Positions 58,371-64,000 of a DNA stretch of 64,000 nucleotides are shown piece after piece. The stretch comes from Aricia agestis (Eukaryota; Arthropoda; Insecta; Lepidoptera; Lycaenidae): positions 16,181,262 to 16,245,261 of the forward strand of contig NC_056418.1 in assembly GCF_905147365.1 (NCBI RefSeq), written 5' to 3'. The position numbers were made by a program, and so were the translations under genes. Numbering within the stretch: the stretch's first letter is position 1; every line of letters begins with the position of its first letter. The notes below the pieces were generated by a model. That model saw only the letters and a list, made by a program, of their open reading frames with translations. It made no database searches and was not told where the DNA came from.

Positions 58371-58540
58371 TTGGTGGAAATTCATTTTATACACAAATAA
58401 AACATAATATTACGTGCACTTTTTCCACTATATTCATTAATAATAATAATTTTCGAAACCGGTCGTGTTTAAGTTAAATTTGTAGTAATTAATATAGTGG
58501 AAAAAGTGCCCGTAATATTGTGTTTTATTTGTGTTGAAAA
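58371..58540. mobile_element. Inverted-repeat element with AATATAGTGGAAAAAGTG arms
   Basis: 58,391-58,434 (ACACAAATAAAACATAATAT ... TTTTTCCACTATATT) pairs with 58,491-58,535 with few mismatches. The preceding GGTTCTTGGTGGAAATTC matches, in reverse, the ACACGAATTTCCACCAA at 60,213-60,231, so a second diverged half-copy lies at 60,167-60,240. Confidence 0.7.
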
Positions 58541-60166
58541 TATCATCATTCGCTCACAACGGGCCCACTCGGCCGAACACACCAGCATTCATTGAACAAT
58601 GAACATTAAACCAAACACGTATTAAAATTGCTCGTGATATATTTCGTGAATCAGAATATTTCATGTAGAGTGTAGACTCTGCAATGTCTACTTAAAAATA
58701 TCTACTAAACAAACATACTATTATTAAACTAGATAGACGATAACTTAAGTGTATTTTAAAAGACGAACTTCGAATAGTTTCACTTAGGAAGAGACTTACT
58801 GGACGAAATATATCGTCAGCAATAACAAGTGAAGTTCAATATACATATTATAATGTCGCCGAGTTCGGGTCAACACACAACAGCCAGCTCGTACCTAACT
58901 TCGCGACGTAAATCACGTCGAACAACAGAAACGTACATTGTATACACAGTCAGCCGATTTTGTGGGGTGGTGGCAACTGAAAACTTGGAATAACTTAAGA
59001 GAAACCTTAGACGAGTTTGTGGTAGACGTGGCATGTGGACTTTTTAGGTATAAAACGTGTCCAAACGAATGACGTTAATGGCCATTTTGACATTTGAGAA
59101 TATTGATATTATCGTAGATCGCGTTACGTTCTCTTGTATGAAGATTTTTTGTCCAGAATTCGTCGCTCTATATCCTTAAAAATATTGACTAAGTAGAATT
59201 ATTTTTATTACTTATATACATAATATTATATAAACTATAATCATTATAAGGAACATAATTTGAATTAAAACCCCGAATTTTCAAAAGACCTGCATTACAA
59301 GAAAATTTCGGTGTCAAGTTTAAAGCCAAAACACAGGAGTGTAATTTGCGATACCCAACCTTATTGGGCCATGCATATTTATTAGGCGTAGGGTCCCCGC
59401 GGGGTACCGGGGTATGGTGTCAGGGGGGAGGGGGGGTGTAATCTCGACACAAAAGAGCGATCAGTCGAGGCGGTGACAGGTTGTGACAGTCCGCCGGCCC
59501 CGGAAGACGCTGACTTATTACTTTGTGCTCCGCATATTCAAAGCCAAGGAGATCAGAGATGTCGGCATTTTATCTGATAGCATTTAGCGACTACAATCGT
59601 CAATTATTAATTGTATGTCAACAATATCCTATACCTGTTGTAAGGTACTAGAACCTTACAACTCTGTGGCGTAAGATGAGTAAAGAAAACGTGAATATTT
59701 TTCTGTCTTTGTATGATTTTATTACACATCGCACCAAATTAAACCGAATAAAAAGTAACTACACACAACTTTCCTTAATATAATTCGCGTCGGATTATGT
59801 CTTCTTCAATAAAGCTTATGCCAGTCACAATCCGGGCTGTATTTTTTGCGTAAAATATGAAACATCATTATACGTGAGAATAAAGAGGCGCGCAAAAACA
59901 TTACTCCGTGCATTTGTGTCGGGGGTCGACGTCTCACATCGGGGATGTCGGAGCTCGCATAGATATGAAAATGTGTCTACAGTTAAGCCGGCCGCGGCAT
60001 GTTAGTTAAATTCGACGCAAACGGTTCTTTGTTATATTTACAATTTACTAAACAGAAATAATGCGTTTAGAGTCCTCAAAAAAATTTAAAGGTTTTCTCT
60101 TACTACATGGTGAAATGTTGACTGCTGGCACTTGGCAGCCTAGGTCCACTATTAGATCATTAATTT
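58541..60166. other. Unassigned spacer
   Basis: AT-rich, with a G-rich patch at 59,393-59,440 (GGGGGGAGGGGGGG) and a GC-richer zone near 59,480-59,520. No extended frame or recognisable repeat. Confidence 0.4.
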
Positions 60167-60240
60167 AAATATAGTGGAAATAATGCAAGTGGGTTGTGTT
60201 TCATTAGTGTTTAACACGAATTTCCACCAATAACCAACAG
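60167..60240. mobile_element. Diverged half-copy of the 58.4-kb inverted-repeat element
   Basis: AAATATAGTGGAAATAATGC...GTTGTGTTTCATTAGTGTTT...ACGAATTTCCACCAA aligns with one arm and terminus of the element at 58,371-58,540. Confidence 0.55.
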
Positions 60241-60565
60241 TGCAATCCGTTACATAATATGACTTTAAATACATAATATTATTTCGCTTTATTCACATCA
60301 CCGATGAGGTCTCTAAGTATGCTACGTCGGTGCTCCTAGCTCGTAAACCAGCCGTCACGTGGTTCAGGCGCTGTATGAGCGTATATTTCAAGATTCTGTC
60401 TCGAGTTTACTTTGTGCCGAGATACAGCCGGCGACTGTTATACAGTGTACAGTACACGCGGGGTATCATATTTCCAACTTCTTAAAGGCTCCCGATGTTA
60501 TGGATTTTATATCGTCTTCAGTGACGATTATGTCACCCAAAGTTTGACTTTTTAAACCCCTTTCA

Positions 60566-61054
60566 GCTATAGATTATTTATGATCCTCCACGTGGTCTAC
60601 TTCTTATCTGTGCCAAATAACAGAAAAATTGTTTCAGTAGTTCAGTAGTTAGTTGAGATAAGCCCTTTCAAATAATTTCCCCCGGTTTTTCCACATTTTC
60701 CTCTATTTCTTCGCTCATATTATTCTTATCGTGATAAAAAATATATAGCCTGTAGCCTTCCACGATAAATGGGTTATCTGGCACTGAATTTTTTTTTTAA
60801 TCGAACCTGTAGTTTCCGAGATTAGCGCGTTCAAATAAGCCCTTTCAAATAATTTCCCCCCGTTTTATCCACATTTTCCTCTATTTCTTCGCTCCTATTA
60901 GTGTAAGCCTCATAAAATATAACCTATAGCCTTCCTCGATAAATGGGCTATCTAGCACTGAGAGAATTTTTCAAGTCGGACCAGCAGTTCCTGAGATTAG
61001 CGCGTTCAAACAAACAAACAAACTCTTCCGCTTTATAATATTATTAGTATAGAT
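60566..61054 (+). mobile_element. Lepidopteran non-LTR/SINE-type repeat (two-unit copy)
   Basis: Lacks the GC-rich head but has two TTTCAAATAATTTCCCC units (about 60,667 and 60,844) and the tail CAAACAAACAAACAAACTCTTCC...TATAATATTATTAGTATAGAT. It is the third member of the family at 607-1,468. Confidence 0.7.
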
Positions 61055-61238
61055 GACAACGTTCTTCCGTCCTTCGAGTTATTGGTAATATACAAAAATC
61101 TCTCTCGGAATTAGTTTGAAAACATAGAACTGAATTCCGGAATTGTCGTCGAAGTTCAGTCACCTTTCACTTTCAGCGGCGCGCGGCAACCAGCCCGGCC
61201 GTTACTCGCACGTGGCGACCCGAGTGAAATATGTACCA

Positions 61239-63797
61239 GGGCATTTTCAAAAAAATGTGTACCCCTGGTTTTTACCTTGTCCCTTGACTTCGCTACAGAT
61301 TATTTGTAAAAAATTACATACTAACATTTTGTAATTTTAATGTAGGAGCATAAACAAGTTTTCTTTTATTAAAATACATTCACGTTTGTATATAATTTTA
61401 TTTAGTATGAGATTTATAAGGGTTTTTAAGTACCGAAACCTATTAAATTCACCTGTCCCCTTCCCAGAAGTTGTAACAAAATCTTTAATAACTATTTTTT
61501 TTCCTAAAGTAAGTTACTTAAAAAACTTATGTTAGATTCTTAAATACTTAATGTATCAATTGAATGTCTTGTTATTGAAAAATCTAACATAATTTAACTA
61601 CAAATTAATTAAAATTATAATCATGAAAAAACAACCCGGCCGGAATGTTCGGTTTAGTGACCGTTTTTTTTAGTTTTATAAACATACTACAAAAATATTT
61701 TCGGCACTAAATGATAGCACTATATTTCATTGTACATCGAGAAACTTCAATTTAAATTTAGTAGTTAAAAATCTGCTACAAGACGCGGACGCAGGTTGGA
61801 TGGTTCTTCAGGAACGGTTTATTTGTTCAGATAAGTGACCATATTTTGTAAGCATTATTATACTTTCTCCAACTGTTTTTACTGTTGACACGTTGCAAAA
61901 TTAGTTTAGTATTTAGTATAAAAAATGAAATTGTGATAACTCTTATCGGTTATTTACAAACACTTTAAAAGTAAAAGAAAGTAATATTACGTGACTTCCG
62001 ACTTGTGACTTTTCGTATGGTCACATATAATGGAACGGACAAGTCACAACAGGCGGAAAGCATAAGGCTTAGTTCACATTTTAAATAAATTATTTTTTTA
62101 TTCACGGTTTTATTATGAAAATTGGAGATTTTTAAACTGGTACGATTAACGTACAAATATATTTTTTATTACTTATGTGTTAAGGTGACGCCGCGTTAAA
62201 GTAAAAAACCGTTTTGGATATGTTTTAGATTGCTAGTTTTCTATGAAAGGCCGGCCCGGCCTCTCACAGAAAACAAGCAATGGAACAGCAAAAAATGGAA
62301 AGGGCGTAAGTGACAAAATAGTTTTGTCGCGTAATTTAAAAACCATAAATACATTTCATATAAGCTATGGGCAAATTAAAGTGTATGCTTGAACCAATCC
62401 ATGTACATTTTTGGAAGCTTAAATCACTCTTCTCTGTAGGGAAAAATAGGAATCCTTTTTTTTTACACATGTCTATTTGATTGATTATTCTGTGTTATAA
62501 AAGTTGACCAATCGTGTTATGCTATGGGTAAATCAAAGACAAAGACATGATAAATACTGACAATGAACTTTAATTTCTTAGCTTTAGTTATTGCTGAGAA
62601 AAATCGATATCGCTACAGCCAAATCATAAAGGCGTCGACTTTACTTAACAATAACAAATATACTATTTAAAATTTAAGTACCTAAAAGTTTTATGTTTTT
62701 TAAAAATTTTGATTTTATTTCCACTACTTTTCTATCAGTAAAGTTGAAAATCATTTTGTGTCGTTGATATTTGCAGATTTATAATAACTAGACATCAGAT
62801 TATATGCATTTGCATACTTGCATATGCAAATGCATATAATGTCACTTTTTAGGCGATAGTGCATATTTTGGCAATTTTTCGTTGATAGTGCATATTTCGG
62901 TAGTTTAACTTCCATGGGCATTAAGATTGCAATCGGAAAATGTTGGTAGAAAATTATTATTGGCGTATAATAAATAAATAAAAAGTCTTTATTTCAAGAA
63001 ATTAAAAATCCTGGATTTTATGAAATTATAAAAATTGGCGCTTTTATTAATGTCACTACCGGAAAAGTCTTAAAAAAAATAATAAATTTTAATATTAAGT
63101 GACTTTTGATTGTGCATATTTTGTGCATATTTCGACCATTTTTCGTGCATATTTGCATGGATATTTCGGCACTTTGATCGTGCATATAATCCGATGTCAT
63201 TAATAACTTAGGAATTCGTAGACATGTGAACACATCTTTATGATTATGAGATGTTCGTCCCTCTAATTATTGAAGTTAAATCTATGAAATCAAAGAATTT
63301 TTTACTTTTATAAGTAGTGCAACAATAAAAATGTTTAAATAAAAGGTTTTTGTGTTATAAAAACTCCTTTAAATATGTTAAATATTACTTACTCATGTAA
63401 AAAAATGAAAAATAACCTAGTGGTTGGGTCACATAGTCACACTATGGATTAAAAATAATTGCTACTCTTGTTGATCCTTGAAATTATCTAATTTTTTTTT
63501 AATAAACAATTAAATATGCATTTCACTAGATTAAATTAACGAAGAAATCCATTTATTGCTGTATTTTTTTGTATAAAATTATATTTTACATTTAGTCGCA
63601 CAACGGAATCTGTTTCGTCGAAAATTCGATTTTGTTTCAATAATATCAGAATAATATAACGTTTTCAGCGTTCTTTTTAACTTATTCCATTAGTTCAATA
63701 TTTTTCCTTGTATATGACATTCAAAAAAAGGTAAATAAATGACCTTAAAAAATATAGACATATTTTTGCAAGGGTACACGTTTTTTTGAAAATGCCC
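61239..63797. mobile_element. 2.56-kb DNA transposon with 30-bp terminal inverted repeats
   Basis: The left end GGGCATTTTCAAAAAAATGT... (61,239-61,268) matches the reverse complement of 63,768-63,797 at 27 of 30 positions. The 4-bp direct repeat ACCA flanks it (61,235-61,238 and 63,798-63,801). The interior is AT-rich, with no frame longer than about 70 codons, so it is non-autonomous. The terminal sequence and 4-bp duplication do not let me name a superfamily. It splits a GC-rich host segment and itself carries the element at 62,791-63,198. Confidence 0.75.
62791..63198. mobile_element. 408-bp MITE with repeated TGCATAT motifs, nested
   Basis: The termini GACATCAGATTATATGCA and TGCATATAATCCGATGTC are inverted repeats with one mismatch. 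Next to the left end is a near-palindrome of TGCATTTGCATA and TGCATATGCAAATGCATATA. GTGCATATTTYGG-like words recur at least five times inside. TAATAACT occurs just outside both ends (62,782-62,789 and 63,201-63,208), separated from the termini by one and two bases, probably an 8-bp target duplication. Non-coding. Confidence 0.75.
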
Positions 63798-64000
63798 ACC
63801 AGCTGCTCCCCGCTGGCCGCTACCCACTCAGAGCACTTCCAGCAACAACTATTACCGTATTTGTTACTGCTCCTCGTGCCGTGGTTTTGATAAAATTCCT
63901 ATTACACTTTAAAGTTTAAACGATCGACTACGGACCAGTCTTGTATTTTTCTTTGTAGATAAAAAAAGTATAGCGTTTAAACAATATTAACTCTATTTTA

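Overview
The window looks like a gene-poor, transposon-rich stretch of a lepidopteran (moth or butterfly) nuclear genome. The basis is recognition of interspersed repeats common in that order, AT-rich spacer, a tRNA-derived SINE, and fragments of several non-LTR clades. No host protein-coding gene could be identified with confidence. The species cannot be named from this sequence.

Layout. 1-4.1 kb: remnants of non-LTR/SINE repeats, including a G-rich tract. 4,101-24,746: one uninterrupted satellite array of 134-bp monomers (about 154 copies) with higher-order structure and no net phase change from end to end. 24.7-30 kb: mostly unassigned sequence, holding an almost open 3' end of an R1-like LINE with an RNase H domain, a possible 37-bp micro-exon and a tandemly repeated lepidopteran element. 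30-42 kb: a dense cluster of palindromic (foldback/MITE) elements, a tRNA-derived SINE, and an RTE-type LINE fragment inserted into a Jockey-type LINE tail.

42.5-49.3 kb: an almost full-length CR1/Jockey-group LINE. It has an ORF1 with a PHD-like finger and coiled coil, and an ORF2 with endonuclease and reverse transcriptase. Its first 1,268 bp are duplicated in tandem, and ORF2 is broken by one small frameshift. 49.3-55 kb: a retroelement ORF1/gag-like reading frame with one stop, several terminal-inverted-repeat MITEs, and LINE tails. 55-61 kb: spacer with non-autonomous repeats. 61,239-63,797: a 2.56-kb element with terminal inverted repeats and a 4-bp target duplication, which itself carries a 408-bp element.

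The parts do not form a pathway. They record repeated insertion, nesting and local amplification. The most notable features are the phase-perfect, higher-order satellite; the 5' duplication of the LINE; and the high density of unrelated foldback elements. All family assignments come from reading the sequence, without database searches.
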